A stretch of 64,000 bases of DNA from Parelaphostrongylus tenuis (lineage: Eukaryota; Nematoda; Chromadorea; Rhabditida; Metastrongylidae): assembly GCA_019055375.1 (NCBI GenBank), contig JAHQIW010004583.1, positions 296,282-360,281 of the forward strand, in the 5' to 3' direction. Position 1 is the first letter of the stretch. Every line of letters begins with the position of its first letter. Below are positions 45,413-57,228 of the stretch, in pieces. The notes beneath the pieces were generated by a model. It had not been told where the DNA came from. It saw nothing but the letters and a program-made list of their open reading frames with translations, and ran no database searches. The position numbers and the translations under genes are program-made.

Positions 45413-45725
45413 TTAAGAGCTTGTGCAGCGCAACGGTCAGAGGTGTTCTCCAATACGCACGATCGATCAATCGATGGTCAATAGTGATTCAGTACCACGT
45501 TCAACGCTCACCAAACCATCCATAGATCTGGGGTGGTGATTCAATACCGAACTTTTCGGGAAAGATAAGAAGCACCGATTCAATACAGTGGGACGCCACC
45601 TCGAGTGAGGTTACAGGTCACATATGCATTCCATCACTTCAGACAAATTTGAAAAATGAAGACGAATGTTGACGCAACTCTTAGGGATTGATCAACGCCG
45701 AGGGCTTTGAGCTTTATCCTTTTCT
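45413..45725 (+). repeat. SINE-C copy
   Basis: GTGCAGCGCAACGGTCAGAG head, body GAAAGATAAGAAGCACCGAT, TTACAGGTCACATATGCATT, tail GGGATTGATCAACGCCGAGG and TTTATCCTTTT. Confidence 0.8.
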
Positions 45726-45744
45726 CCGTTCTTTCGAGTATATG

Positions 45745-46195
45745 GGGACAAATGAAAAACCGACTTCACTGGCTGTACAGGAGCTATCGAATTGGACCGG
45801 TCTTACGACATTGCGTCAGCGCACGTGGTTGCCTTAGCCAGCAGCACGTGATTTCGCCAAAGACCCCCTTGGTCGCACATGCGAAATCAACTTATTGAAA
45901 CTGCTGCGTTGCCAGAGAAAAAGTCTTTCCAAGATATAAGCAAAGATTTGGAATCAGAAACGAATAAGCTATCGAATTATTACTAATAGTCCAAAGAAAG
46001 GGATGTGATCGGCAAGAAACATGCGAGTCTGAGGCATAGTTTTGTGTGGATTTTACAGCGTTATAAAAAGGGTCTTTTCGAGAATCGGCGACGTGAGCTG
46101 TAGCCTAAAGTTTCAGCCTTCGAATTGTCACTGACACTCCAATGAAAACTTCATGTCCAGCGGATGAGATCAGTTTTTATTTGTACACTCATAAC
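45745..46195. mobile_element. Foldback element FB1, short subtype
   Basis: GACAAATGAAAAACCGACTT on the left, TTTTACAGCGTTATAAAAAG and GCGGATGAGATCAGTTTTTA on the right. It is closest to the copy at 57229-57965 (shared GAGGCATAGTTTTGTGTGGA and CGCCAAAGACC). Confidence 0.75.
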
Positions 46196-46334
46196 CGAAA
46201 AGAATCCATTTTTAGTGAAAAATTGTGAAAAAAAGGTTCAATCGGCTAATGTTATGACGTATTCTCTTCTTCAAAAATAAGATAAATGAAATTGAGGGAA
46301 TAGATCAGTAGATGATGACAAAAGGACGGAACCA

Positions 46335-46610
46335 TAAGCGTTGATCAATCCCTGAGGGATGTGTCTAATATTCATCTTCAATTCTTAACTTCTTTTGAGG
46401 TGAGTGTATGCACATCTGGCCTTTACAAATGACTCGCGATGGCCTCTCACTGTATCGAGTCAGTGCTGCTTATGCTCCCAGACAAATCTGTTAACAATTT
46501 ACCGACTTCGGAGGGATGGATGCCTTGCTGAGACTTAAGCGCGAGATCGAACCGTCGACCTTGTGTGTGGCGCAGGCACCTCTACTACTGCGCCGCATGC
46601 ATGCCTTCAA
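46335..46610 (-). repeat. SINE-C copy, minus strand
   Basis: GCGTTGATCAATCCCTGAGG, GAGTCAGTGCTGCTTATGCT, GCGAGATCGAACCGTCGACC (inverse B box), CTACTACTGCGCCGCATGC (inverse A box). Confidence 0.85.
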
Positions 46611-46619
46611 ATGAGTCAA

Positions 46620-47225
46620 TAGGACAAATAATTAGTAAAATAAACAAAATAAACTGAAATAAAATGTGGAGCGTTGAAATGCCCAGGAAATTATTGATTT
46701 ACGAGAGCATATAAACATAAACAGTTGGAAAATAAAAAAAAAACAAAAAGTAGAAATAAAAGAAATAGAGGTAATGACAAATGGAATATAAATGCAACAA
46801 TACGAAAAGTATAAGATAATGATAAGTATAATAAGATATTAATGCATGACGAAAATAAATAAATAAGTAATAATAATAAACAATAGTTCAAACAAAAAAT
46901 AATGTAAAGTAGTAATAATAAAAAAAATTCAATAATACAAAAAATTTGTGAATTATACAAGTAAATAATGACAATATTAAAGAAAAAAGCAATAATAGAT
47001 AATAAAGAAAACAATGCAATATAATAGTAATAAAAAATGTAATTCAAGAATATCAAAAATATAGCATAACATTATATATGATGAAATAGTAATAAATGAC
47101 GAAAATAAATAAACAGTAATAGTAAGATTTAACAATAATAGATAATAAATAAGCAATGTAACATAGTAATATTGAAAAGGTACAACATAGTAATACAAAA
47201 ATTTAAACATATAAATATAAACAGC
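46620..47225. repeat. A-rich AATAAT/TAATA low-complexity tract
   Basis: About 600 bp of A-rich imperfect AAT/AATA repeats. The hydrophobic minus-strand frames here (46691-47276) are compositional and not genes. Confidence 0.9.
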
Positions 47226-47304
47226 ATATAAGTGGCGGAGAATTGTGGTCCCCTCAATTTTTAACGGTTTTCTCAAAGTTGATTTCCTTAACGTAAGAAG
47301 TTAC

Positions 47305-47530
47305 CGAGAGCACGCTTAGGGCTAGGCTTAGGTTTCGGTTTAGGTTCAGGCTTAGGCTCAAGCTTAGGCTTACGCTTAGGCTTATGCTAAGACTTAGGCC
47401 TGGGCTTGGTTTAGGCTGAGGCTTAGGCCTAACTCAGGCTTAGGATAAAGCTAAGGCCTAGACTCAGGTTTAGGCTTGGGCCTAGGCATGAGCTTAGCCT
47501 TAGGCTTAGGCTTAGGTTTAGGCTTAAACT
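47305..47530 (+). repeat. Degenerate interstitial telomeric repeat (TTAGGC)n
   Basis: About 35 imperfect hexamers of TTAGGC and variants (TTAGGT, TCAGGC, TTGGGC) in one direction, for example GCTTAGGCTTAGGCTTAGG near 47500. TTAGGC is the nematode telomere unit. The tract is degenerate and flanked by ordinary sequence, so it is an internal relic, not a chromosome end. Confidence 0.9.
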
Positions 47531-47935
47531 CGATGGTCACAGCTCTTGAATAGCGTCAGAAAATCTTAAGAACTCACGCGTTTTATCCATTGTATTCCAT
47601 TCGTGCAGTTATGACTCTCAACAAAAGGCTGATGAGTAACGACGCCACCGGTCCTCATCACTAACCTGGAATTTTTTATTACATGAATACTACAAATACA
47701 CAAAGTCTGTAAAATCACGTGCGATAACACAAAAAAGTGGGTGGAGCCAGACCTATCGCAGTGTACGCGATTCTACAGACAGGAATGAGCAGGGAAAGAT
47801 GAGAAGGAGACGTGCCTGTACTCATCAATGGGAAAAAACTCGTAGAAGAAGTTTGCATCAAGTGTGATGGTAGGACCGGTGAAATTAACTCTAGAACTCG
47901 TTAGGGCTGTGTGTATTGAGTGGTAGCGGAACAGA

Positions 47936-48060
47936 TGTCCCGGTAGTGCAGTGGTATCACTCGCTCCCAGAAAGGTCGAGACGCGGGTTCGACTCCCATC
48001 TGAGGTTCCTGATCTTGCATTTCGCTTAGCGTTCCTGTGGAGATAGTGAAAACATTATAG
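47936..48060 (+). repeat. tRNA-headed palindromic element, single arm
   Basis: CCCGGTAGTGCAGTGGTATC (A box) and GCGGGTTCGACTCCCATCTG (B box), then TTGCATTTCGCTTAGCGTTC. The acceptor stem cannot close, so it is not a tRNA gene. Confidence 0.65.
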
Positions 48061-48204
48061 TACCAGTACCAGAGGCGTTACATGAAAAGAAAAGATTAGC
48101 GGGCTTAGACACGTTATCAGAATGTCATTGCTTTGAGCGAGGTTTATATAAAGGGTCGAGGGAATGGCATAATTCTTGTAGAATTTCGCAAATTGATCTA
48201 TACC

Positions 48205-48475
48205 AATCAGGGGGCCGTAGCCGAATGGTTGTGATGCTCGTCGCGCGGCGCACGTGAAGCCTAGCTTCCCCCCCCCCCCCCCTCCCCTCTCTCCGGCAGT
48301 CAACAACAGCGCCTCATGGGAACGCCACAGCCGGGCTATTTTCGAGATAGCAGGGAGACTCGCTCAACCACTATTCTACGCCGTTCACCAAGAAGACGAA
48401 TAAACGAATGAATGCTAGTGGTGGGATTCACGCAGAGAGAAAAAAGAACACTGTGAAGGCGGATAATGAAGTTCC
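48205..48475 (+). repeat. SINE-B copy 2
   Basis: CCGTAGCCGAATGGTTGTGA head, then a C14-type homopolymer run, GCCACAGCCGGGCTATTTTC, GGGAGACTCGCTCAACCACT, TTCTACGCCGTTCACCAAGA, CACTGTGAAGGCGGATAATG. Homologous to 13048-13315. Confidence 0.75.
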
Positions 48476-48479
48476 AAAA

Positions 48480-49125
48480 GAGATCCATTTCTAGGTTTGG
48501 TGTAAAACTACTTGCTTATGATCAACTAGAAGACTCGCGTATTCCAGAGAGCCCATGTGTACGGGGAACTCTCTACTACTTCGGACTTCAGAATCGTATG
48601 AATTTCGTTCAGCACCTCGTACACATCAGAAGTTAATATATCACGAGTGCCGGGAAGGGTAAATTCTATGGATGCCGACAAACTGCTGGATTAAGGATTC
48701 ATCAATCACTTTAATGTTAGCCTAATTACTGAAAGAGAAAGCTAAGGGTTCAGTAAACCTTTTTGTATGGAACGGTGTGAGAGGAAACTGTTGCTGATTA
48801 GTAATCTTATCGTCTAAAATTAGGCTGGTCAATTTATCATCACTATTTATCTGTTCTGACCCTTCTTTTTTACGATCACATTGCAATTTTTCGATCTTCG
48901 CTCTTTTAACGAGTCTGTCTTACTTTGTAGTTCCGTTACAATGAACAACTATTGTCTATGCAGCTTATCTGCGTCGTAGTTGTATCAAGCATTCTTGTTG
49001 ATAGATGAATACCACTGCTGTCCTTATCGTTCAGTGAACAAATTAAAAGAACAAAATACAAAAGAAAACAAACCTTATTTCATTTGTAATGTATATAGAG
49101 TTCGATTCCATTTGCTAGCACAATT
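48480..49125. other. No gene recognised
   Basis: No domain or splice-bounded exon identified. Confidence 0.4.
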
Positions 49126-49129
49126 TTCA

Positions 49130-49460
49130 AGCCTATCCGCTACGCTCGTTAGAACTTCTCAAAAAGAGCGTCTAGTAATCATTCTAAAACTTAAATCTCA
49201 AACTATCCGCACGTAACCGATGTTTTGAAAACTTTTTTTTACTACGCCGAAAATTCCAAGATAAGATTTTGTTTCACAGGCGTCTATATCTCGCCGTATA
49301 GAACTCTTTCTTTAGAATGTTAGTAATCATTCGATAGCGTAAAATTTCCTGATTCCAACGCTTTGCTTCTATCCTAAAAACCGTTTTCTCTACAGTAAAG
49401 CAGGGATTATAAGTTGAGTTCTCAGACGCAAGCAAGATTGTCATGGCCATTTCACGAGCT
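49130..49460. mobile_element. Foldback element FB1, left part
   Basis: GTAATCATTCTAAAACTTAA, TTTGTTTCACAGGCGTCTAT, CTCGCCGTATAGAACTCTTT, GTTAGTAATCATTCGATAGC: family blocks in order. The right arm is not found. Confidence 0.65.
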
Positions 49461-49469
49461 GCTCAGTGA

Positions 49470-50940
49470 GGCATAACTTCACGAAATGTTGACATTGAAG
49501 GATTTTCCTGCACGCTGCAAATTTCAACTTTGCACACTATCTCCGTTAGCAGTATAATGCCACCCACTACTGGATAAAAATCCGTTCTAGAAAAGTTTTC
49601 AGTGCTTGAAGTCCACCAAGCTTCAGTTCGTGAAAAATCTACGCGCGTACCCTGGTGTGCTTACAAAGCAAATTGTGAACTAAAGGGAGGTTAATCATTG
49701 ATCACTAATGAAAATTCTGGATTAGCCTTGTATGCGATCTATGCGATTCCTCTCGTTGTAATTTGCTTTGAACGCTTTTTCGGGCGTGAATAATTTTGCA
49801 TCTGCTTTGAAATTTGCTAGCAAAAATCAGAAGAATAATTATTCTTTTCATCCGAAGCACTTGAGAAGGTAGAAAAGTTATATGGTGCTTGTTATCGCCT
49901 ATTTATTTTTCAAGTGGTAAACCTGATTACGGTGAGAATTAAGAATCGGCTCCTATCGTGGCACGAATGTGCCGGTTTAGTTGCTTGCAAGGAGTAGATG
50001 ACACTGTAAAACGTACCCATAGTTTCTTAAATTAGTAAACGCATTATAATACACAAATACACTGGCTTCCACTAACTGACAATCACTGAATCATTTTGTA
50101 AGAGTAGGTGATGCTCCAACGAATAAATGCCACTTGGTAGACTTCCATTGTAGTCCTTCAGAAGTTAGTTTCCACTGAGATTGAGAAAAACTACGAAAGC
50201 GGCAATTTTCTGCTCAAATAGTTCTTTAAATCTGTCATGATATTTTTACTGAAAGCTTCCCCAGGATGGTGTGACTTCTTTGGAGTGCTATGCTATCGTT
50301 TCGGTGAGTTCGCCTCCTCAAAGCACAAACATTTTCACTATTTTTTATTAGCATCGTATCCGAATTACTCATAGTACTCATGAAATGCGCGATATTTTTG
50401 AATGCTGGTTTATTCAAGGAAGCTTCGCCAGCTTCGTCAGCTTCGTAGTCCTTCATTCTGTACTGGGTCCGATCTTCGTCTTCTTCGCGCGAAGATGCGA
50501 CTTAGTCGTACGCTGGAAAACGAAGTCATGTCATAGATCGGGACGAAATTGTCAAGCCGTCTGCTGTGAAGACAATCTAAACGAAATCTCTTGTAATTAT
50601 GAATGGTAGACCTGATCGAAGAATCCGAGCTGCTTGTCAAAAGAACTTGAAAGTCGTGTCGAGTCCGCTTCAATTGCTTCAACATGAAGCTTAGAGTCGC
50701 ATCTCCACTACCGCGATAGAGTTGCTCGAAAAAAGAAGAAAACTGAGGCGCGTATTCTATGACAACGACATTTTGCTCGAGTGAAATTAAAATCTAGCTG
50801 CAGAAGAGCTCTGCAAGAGGATCTTCACCGATACAGGCAGAGGAAACTGCTGAAAGCAGCACAAGAAAGATCTGGTCTAAAGAAATACCGTCGGAACTTG
50901 TGCGACAGTAGTGTCCCGCTCGCAGCCCTGCATTAATGAC
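49470..50940. other. No secure gene
   Basis: Overlapping short frames at 50235-50685 on both strands have no recognisable domain. The acidic repeat GAAGCT..GACGAAGCTG near 50425 may be a simple repeat. Confidence 0.35.
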
Positions 50941-50944
50941 GATG

Positions 50945-51135
50945 GGAATGCAAGGACTGTGAATTGGTACCACACTAGTCTGGGATGATCGCAGCACTGA
51001 CTTGATTTATCGATAGTCGCTGCGAGCCATCGTAAGAGCCACATATTCATTCAATTCCCTTCAAACGACACGCGATTTTATTGAATGCATGACGCATCCC
51101 TCAGAGATTGATTGGTGATGAGAGCTCTATACTCT
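50945..51135 (+). repeat. SINE-C copy, 5'-truncated
   Basis: GAATTGGTACCACACTAGTC, GCAGCACTGACTTGATTTAT, GCATGACGCATCCCTCAGAG: body and tail only. Confidence 0.75.
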
Positions 51136-51485
51136 TTGAAGTACTGAATTTGACATTTCTTTAATACTGGCACCACCTGCCAGTAATAGTTTCTTCAACC
51201 TTCAGTATAGTTCTTCACCACCATTGTCATCGCCATGCTCAGTTCAAAGCACAGCAGATCAGCGATTTTTGTTATCTGATTTGGGTTTTCTCACCATTTT
51301 AAAAGTTAATCTAGGGTTTCTTGCGATATTTCGTTACTTTACAGTTATCGCTTAAATACTCGTATCCTTTGGTGTTAATATCACTTTGATGTTTGAATAA
51401 AAAGCTCTCTTTTACTACGCAATCAAAGTGATGCTGCCATTCTGTCAATTGTATCAATTAGCGCAGAAGGATATAGTGACAAAAT

Positions 51486-51790
51486 TCTTTTTATTTGACA
51501 GCTAGTGTAAGTAAGTTACAGATGTATCCACCGATGTAGCATTGATGTGCAAAAGCTTCTGCGTTAGACGGGACTCGAAGCCGCATCTCATGCTAACTGA
51601 GAACGCATGCTTTAACCCATTGCAATACTGACGTCCGTTTTGTCACCTTTTCTACGCTACAACGCATCTATCTGTCAGCAACCAACCGTCAACGGTTTGA
51701 CCCAGATAGTCGTTGTCGACAATGAACTCAATCATGCTGACAGATGTAATGATTAATCTGTCAGCTCTAATACACGTTATTTTATACAGT
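51486..51790 (-). repeat. tRNA-headed palindromic element copy
   Basis: TTTTTATTTGACAGCTAG, TGATGTGCAAAAGCTTCTGC, GACGGGACTCGAAGCCGC (inverse B box), and the central ATCTGTCAGCAACCAACCGT..GCTGACAGAT. The second arm is lost. Confidence 0.7.
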
Positions 51791-51939
51791 ATTTCAGATC
51801 TATATTATAACTGAAAACGGAAAACAATGAACAGTTTGACAAAGAAGATGTTGCACAATCAATGCGATGTCACGTCATCGATAACTCTCGTCATAACTAA
51901 GATTGCTACTTTTCCTTATCCGTATCCATGATCAAGAAA

Positions 51940-52260
51940 TAGTTTTTCTAGTTCTTTCCAGACAATTTAGTAGTCCTTCGATAGCGCAAATCTCAGGAAT
52001 TTGGACAGCTATTTTATTTTTCCAATGTTCCATTTACTCCTCTATAATAACAAAAATAAATTTTATTCTACGTTGAAGCATTTTTCGTTGAACAAAATCT
52101 TTCCTCAAAGACTTTAGTATTTATTCGTAGCAAAAATCTTGATAAATTCTAATAGCGTTTTTGGTCTATCCAGAAAATCTCTAGTGCAGCTGGAACACTA
52201 AAATTAAAATTTTATTTCACATGCGGCGCGCAAACCTCACACCGGAATGTGGAGAATTTC
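51940..52260. mobile_element. Foldback element FB1, diverged part
   Basis: TTAGTAGTCCTTCGATAGCG, AGCTATTTTATTTTTCC and ATTTTATTTCACATGCGGCG match FB1 blocks in order. Confidence 0.5.
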
Positions 52261-53050
52261 CAACTCGGCATAGTATGACACAGTAGCATCGCCAATTGGT
52301 TCACATCCACTTGTATGACAGCCTGTGTAGATCGACTGACTAGGTGATATGACCTAATGGTAGGGAGGGTGACTGCATATGTTCAGGTATAATATACCTG
52401 ATCTCTCGTAGGACATGTGGTGACGGATACATTGGCGAGACAAGCAGATCACTTAATGTCCGCATAAAAAGCACTTAGATGGGAAATCGAATAGTCATAG
52501 AAGTATGGTAGTTCTTTAGGCGCACATGAAAGCAGTAAGACATTACGATGACGGACTTTGAGGTGGTATTACAATCTTGAGACACAGTCAAAAACGTCGC
52601 AGCGGAAAACCCTTGAGGTCCTCTAGATTAGCTTTGAGCCTATAATTAGTGAGCGCTACTCACTCATTACCTAATGCAACTGTGTGATATTTGGTTCACT
52701 ATTGTAGAGATAGTAGAATCAGCGACAACGTAATCCGGATACGTATTATGCTCGTTCTCTCAGAAACTTACACAGAACTAATTGTAACATTCTAACGTAC
52801 TGTGCAATTAGAACATGATTTATAGTCCGAACGTCAATAATATAAAGTCGACTACAAAATTTATACCCTGAAATGGCTAACTTGTTTGTGACAATAAAAC
52901 AGTAAACCCGTCAGCCCCTTGAATGAGTCTAGTCGATGACGTTCATGAAGAATTCATGCAAAATGAATTGTTTAGACGTTGTTGAAATAACAAGGCATTC
53001 AAGCTTCATCTAGTTCAAAGCAGCTCTAATAAGAATCTTTCATTGATTTC
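52261..53050. other. No gene recognised
   Basis: Nothing assignable on either strand. Confidence 0.4.
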
Positions 53051-53054
53051 GTTT

Positions 53055-53125
53055 AAAATATATAATATAAAATATAAATATTATAGAAATAATATATATA
53101 ATAATATATATATATAATAGTGACG
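53055..53125. repeat. (AT)n / TATAATA low-complexity
   Basis: TATA-rich microsatellite. Confidence 0.9.
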
Positions 53126-54300
53126 ATTTTGTAAACGCGTGTGCTCTTTGTCCTAGAAAAAATCCTTATCTAAGATTATCATTTGCTGTGGCCGCAAGAC
53201 AAAAAGTAACGTCTGAAATACTGTCATTAGGACTTGAACCGACTTCATTTAGCATTGATTCTGAGGCTAATAAACTAAAGAACTGCCTTTGATTTTATGA
53301 CAATGACATGTCTTTTATCTATGTTTTCCTATCAATAGATTGACCGACATTCATTTATGATACAACTATACCTTTCCTCATTGAAATTTCAGCCCCTTTT
53401 TGGGATGTTTAAGATTGGCTGCTTCACTTTTGTACCGTCAATGTTAGGCAAGCATGCAAGAAACGATTATCCCGAAGTTCACAAAGAATAACCATAGCGA
53501 AACTAGGAAATGTTGAATAAGGTTGGAAACGAATGTCACATTATTCAATCAGTTGAGATTCTATCTCAAAGTACACTACAATCATGAATATTGTCATTAT
53601 CAGTGAATTCAGCAAAATTCAGAACAGACGCTAAGCCCAGATGTTGAGAAAACCATGCATTGGACTCAAATGTCCAACCATTCCCAAAGTTTCACGTAAT
53701 GAGAAACCACTTCGAACATTATTTGGAATTGATAGCAGAACTGCGTGGTATTTAAGAAGAAAGAGTGTGTTTGAAATTGAACTACGTTCTTTCCTTCCCT
53801 ATTTCCATTCGACAGTGGAGTTGAACCGCTGCAGAGAGTACAGATCATCATCGAAAAGCTCCAGCAACCTTCGCGATATAGACGCGTTGACAATCGTATC
53901 GCATTGTCAACGGGTTTCCATTTGGTGGTTGATAATTGTGACTTACGTGTTTTGTAAAAGGTACAATACCGTTCTCGCACGTAGAGATATACCTTCGGCA
54001 ACTTTTTTTCGCAACAAACATGTACTGAATCCATAGACATATTGAATACTACAATAGAAACTGCTAGAAAGTTATTTTCAATGAGAACAGTGCCCAGCTG
54101 TCCTAAAATTTCACTTTCCATTACAAATTCTTAAAAATGAAGTCGTATTCTGTGGATTGTGCTCGCGTCTTCTTGTTTTTTTTTTACCGAACAGAGCTTA
54201 TTAAAAGATGACATGCTACCGAGGAGATGTCTGTAAACATATTTTTGACTCGTAGAACGATAGAAAAGGTTTAATACGTCCCAACAGCACATTTTAAGCC
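53126..54300. other. No secure gene
   Basis: Two overlapping antisense frames (53641-54036 plus, 53666-54121 minus, 131 and 151 codons) are the longest outside the retrotransposons. Neither translation shows a domain, signal or repeat, and both cannot be genes. I leave both unassigned. Confidence 0.35.
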
Positions 54301-54330
54301 TTTCACGAAACCTGTTATGGCACTTATATG

Positions 54331-54373
54331 GTGCAGGCCACGTGTTCCGGCCTTCATCCTGACCAGTAAGCAG
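54331..54373 (-). repeat. Relic of the hammerhead foldback arm
   Basis: TATGGCACTTATATGGTGCA, CACGTGTTCCGGCCTTCATC and GACCAGTAAGCAGTGCC line up with 17992-18052. The stem III strand CACGTG survives; the core is too degraded to fold. Confidence 0.4.
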
Positions 54374-54499
54374 TGCCTCTCGGTTAATTCAATTCTTTTC
54401 GAGGAGATTTACCTCTATACATAGAGGAATCGGCGCCGAACCACTTTCAACGTTCCGCAGAATGATAAAGTATAATATATGAATATGTTATATAGAACA

Positions 54500-54620
54500 A
54501 GGTATGTTCTACAATTCCTCCCATGAGTTTCAGCACTACAACAATAACACCAAACTTGTTAACCAGAAGTAATTAAGATTGCTCAATAACAATATTCAAA
54601 ACATGCGTTATCAGCTTGGA
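54500..54620. repeat. Mariner-derived element, solo left end
   Basis: ACAATAACACCAAACTTGTT then AACCAGAAGTAATTAAGATT: the same terminal sequence as the mariner-derived foldbacks at 20.9, 25.9 and 44.3 kb, without a partner end. Confidence 0.55.
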
Positions 54621-54689
54621 CACACTTCTGAGATCTGTCAGGCAACAGATCAACACCGCGCTCATGGAATTCGCCATCCTTGAAGTCAA

Positions 54690-54965
54690 ATAGAGTTGTC
54701 ACTTCCATAGAGTCCTGGTTTTCTCATAGACAAGGAAATGCACAATCGTCAAAACGGCGCATTGGATATGTACATTGAAGAGATAATCTGTCAAAGAAGA
54801 TATTGGTTGATGAAAACTAAGCAAAACTTTCACTGCGAGATATTCTTCGTAGCAAATCTCTACAAAGCAGATACCGCATTGTTTGACTTTTGATGTTCAC
54901 AATAAGTGTCCTGCCTAACACGACTACGAATTCTCACTCGTCAATGACGACAGTGACAGACAGGC
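54690..54965 (+). repeat. Repeat R3, plus-strand copy
   Basis: ATAGAGTCCTGGTTTTCTCA, a GGAAATGCACAATCG block, AAACGGCGCATTGGATATGT and AATTCTCACTCGTCAATGAC are matched in inverted orientation at 58005-58255. Confidence 0.65.
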
Positions 54966-54969
54966 AGAA

Positions 54970-57220
54970 AAGAAGAATTTTTGCAGAGTATTGCAGAACG
55001 ATTTAGAAGCGAGTAAGGAATAAGATTTCTTGGAAAATCCATTAGCCATTTTGAGAAATGGAACAACATTTTGCATCAGAATTCACAATAAAGAAAATAT
55101 CTTCTTTAACGCAAGGAGCTCATCGTTGTAAAGAAGAGGTTCCTTTGCCTGACTAAAATTTCTTTGTAACAGATGAGAAAGGAAGAAAGACATTCTTGAA
55201 AATGCGAACAAGATAATAGCCAAATCCGTAGCCACCTCCTTGAATGTTTCAAGATTCTCGCGAACGTGGACTCTTATCGTAAGCCGTCATTGAGCACCTA
55301 GATGAGGAGGAAAACTGCGAACAACCAGATTGGGGTACTTCTCATTCTTCCATGTAATATTCCACACAATTTTATGCCTCATTAGAGATGCACTTAGATG
55401 AGAAGAGACTCTAAGCACTCGCTACTCAACTAAGAACGTACTACCTTTGAAATTTTTTTCTGTGGTGACCTAAACTTCGCTGACTAAGTGCAGTATTGCA
55501 TTAATTGTGCAATGCTGTGGCAAAATTGTTAGGCACTTGGCAATTCAATTAAGACGAGAACACGGAACTGTTTTTACAGCTTTATTGAGTATCCACAAAA
55601 GACCATGGGAGAGCCGATAATTTTATAGCGTCGACTCTGCTTTCGATTTTTAGTCAGACAAAACAGAAGTGTTGCAAAAGTTCCGTACAGGTATTCACTT
55701 ATTATCCTAGCATATGAAAATGAGAAGACTCTTCGATTTCACTTGCCACTTAAATCTATATTGCGATGCAATTGGCATAGTGACAGAATTGTTTTCCCAG
55801 GATAATTTTTCATTTGCAATTTTTGAGCAGTAGATTTAAGTTAACCGGATTTGCTCAAGACAGCATTTATCTTCGTGTTTTATGACTGTGTTATTTCTTC
55901 AGTGCACTCCTAACCAATGCAAACACTCTACGTCTGCCCTCCAATGTAAAACTGGAATACATCAGAGGTTCAAAGCAGCTCTGATAAAACCGAATCGCAA
56001 AACAATAGACACCATTGCATTGGATGGACCTTATTAATGACAGCCTCATATCAGCTCATGAAAGAATTGTGATATCTTGGTGAACGCTCAGATTATTGAA
56101 AAGGCGATTACGAAAATTCCACTCGTTCGAGATTTGGCCGTTATTAAACAGTTTCGTGAAAATCGTTGTATTCATCGTGTACTGCAGGGAGAATTTCGTA
56201 AACTGAGGACTGTTTGATACTATTATTCACTGATTGAAAAATTGTAGCCGTAATGAATACGTAGCCGGGAGGTTCTTTCTCCATTGCGGTTACTTAGAAA
56301 TCCTTGAACAGCTAATTGACATAAAGGACGTTTCGGCGATATCATCGTCTTTAGAGCCTCGAAGAGGTCAAAATTTGACATGTCGTTTACTCATCCAAAT
56401 ATTTTTATAAGCAAAGCTTTTGAAACTCAGTACATCGAAGTCTTACGCATAGTAACGAGCTTCTAATGTATACTCAGTGTCTTAGTCTCTTAGTGTTCTG
56501 GTCCAATAGTTCCCATAGGAGATCAACTGCACCGATGTTCGCATGGCAAGCATTGTGACTGGCTCATATCAAGAAATTTATTCGAGAAATGGTGGGAAAT
56601 GACAAGTGATAAGAAGATACTCATCTTTGAGTTCATTTCGAATTTTTTAGTATAAATAATTAAAGGTTTCCAGAGGTTTGCGAGATCGGGACCTATGATT
56701 GATCCTGTGTCTGGATATCAAATTCTATTTCAAAATTTCTTCTCGTTGTGTATCCGTGTCCCAGTATCATTTGGTGTTGCCACCCTTTATTGGATAGATT
56801 AACCTGAACGTCTAGAATGGGAGCCAGTTTTGTTCCATAGCACATATTTTGTTTTGTCTGCACATTGTAAAGAGACTGCGAAGCAATGACAGCGTCCCAT
56901 AAACGTTCACGCTGGCGAGAGACCTGAAGCATTCAAGGAGACGACTGCGGAACTGACGGCCCAGTGTCGTCTCAACGTATTCAAGAATGTCTTGTCTTCT
57001 TTTTGCATCTATGGCGTGAAAATTTTAATGAGCTAACGAATCTCTCCTTCACAGAAAAACTCTATGTGTTATAGAAGATGTGCGCTCTCTTATGATTTCT
57101 GATGCAAAATTTCATTCCATATCTCATACTAATTGGTGGAGAACGGAGATATCATGATCCTTTCCCGCTTCTGAATCCCTATGTGAAACTCTATATAAAT
57201 ACCGGTACTTGTCTAAGATG
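54970..57220. other. No secure gene
   Basis: A minus-strand frame at 56693-56932 (79 codons) has no recognisable domain. Nothing else assignable. Confidence 0.35.
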
Positions 57221-57228
57221 GAGTGACA

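Noticed and set aside
46691..47276. Hydrophobic minus-strand frames resembling membrane proteins
   Set aside because: They are the translation of an A-rich low-complexity tract (poly Leu/Tyr/Phe) and have no splice or start context.
47940..48012. A tRNA gene on the plus strand
   Set aside because: A and B boxes are present, but the acceptor ends cannot form a 7-bp stem and the anticodon arm is not normal. The same modules recur as a dispersed repeat.
48263..48290. C-rich run as a G-quadruplex or regulatory island
   Set aside because: It is a homopolymer expansion inside a SINE copy; the other copy lacks it.
43282..53000. First exon of laat-1 upstream on the minus strand
   Set aside because: I looked for a short exon ending in phase 0 with a GT donor and a CPxGxxW-type peptide and found no candidate better than chance.
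53641..54121. Two long overlapping antisense frames
   Set aside because: Neither shows recognisable motifs, and overlap on opposite strands over nearly the whole length suggests chance.
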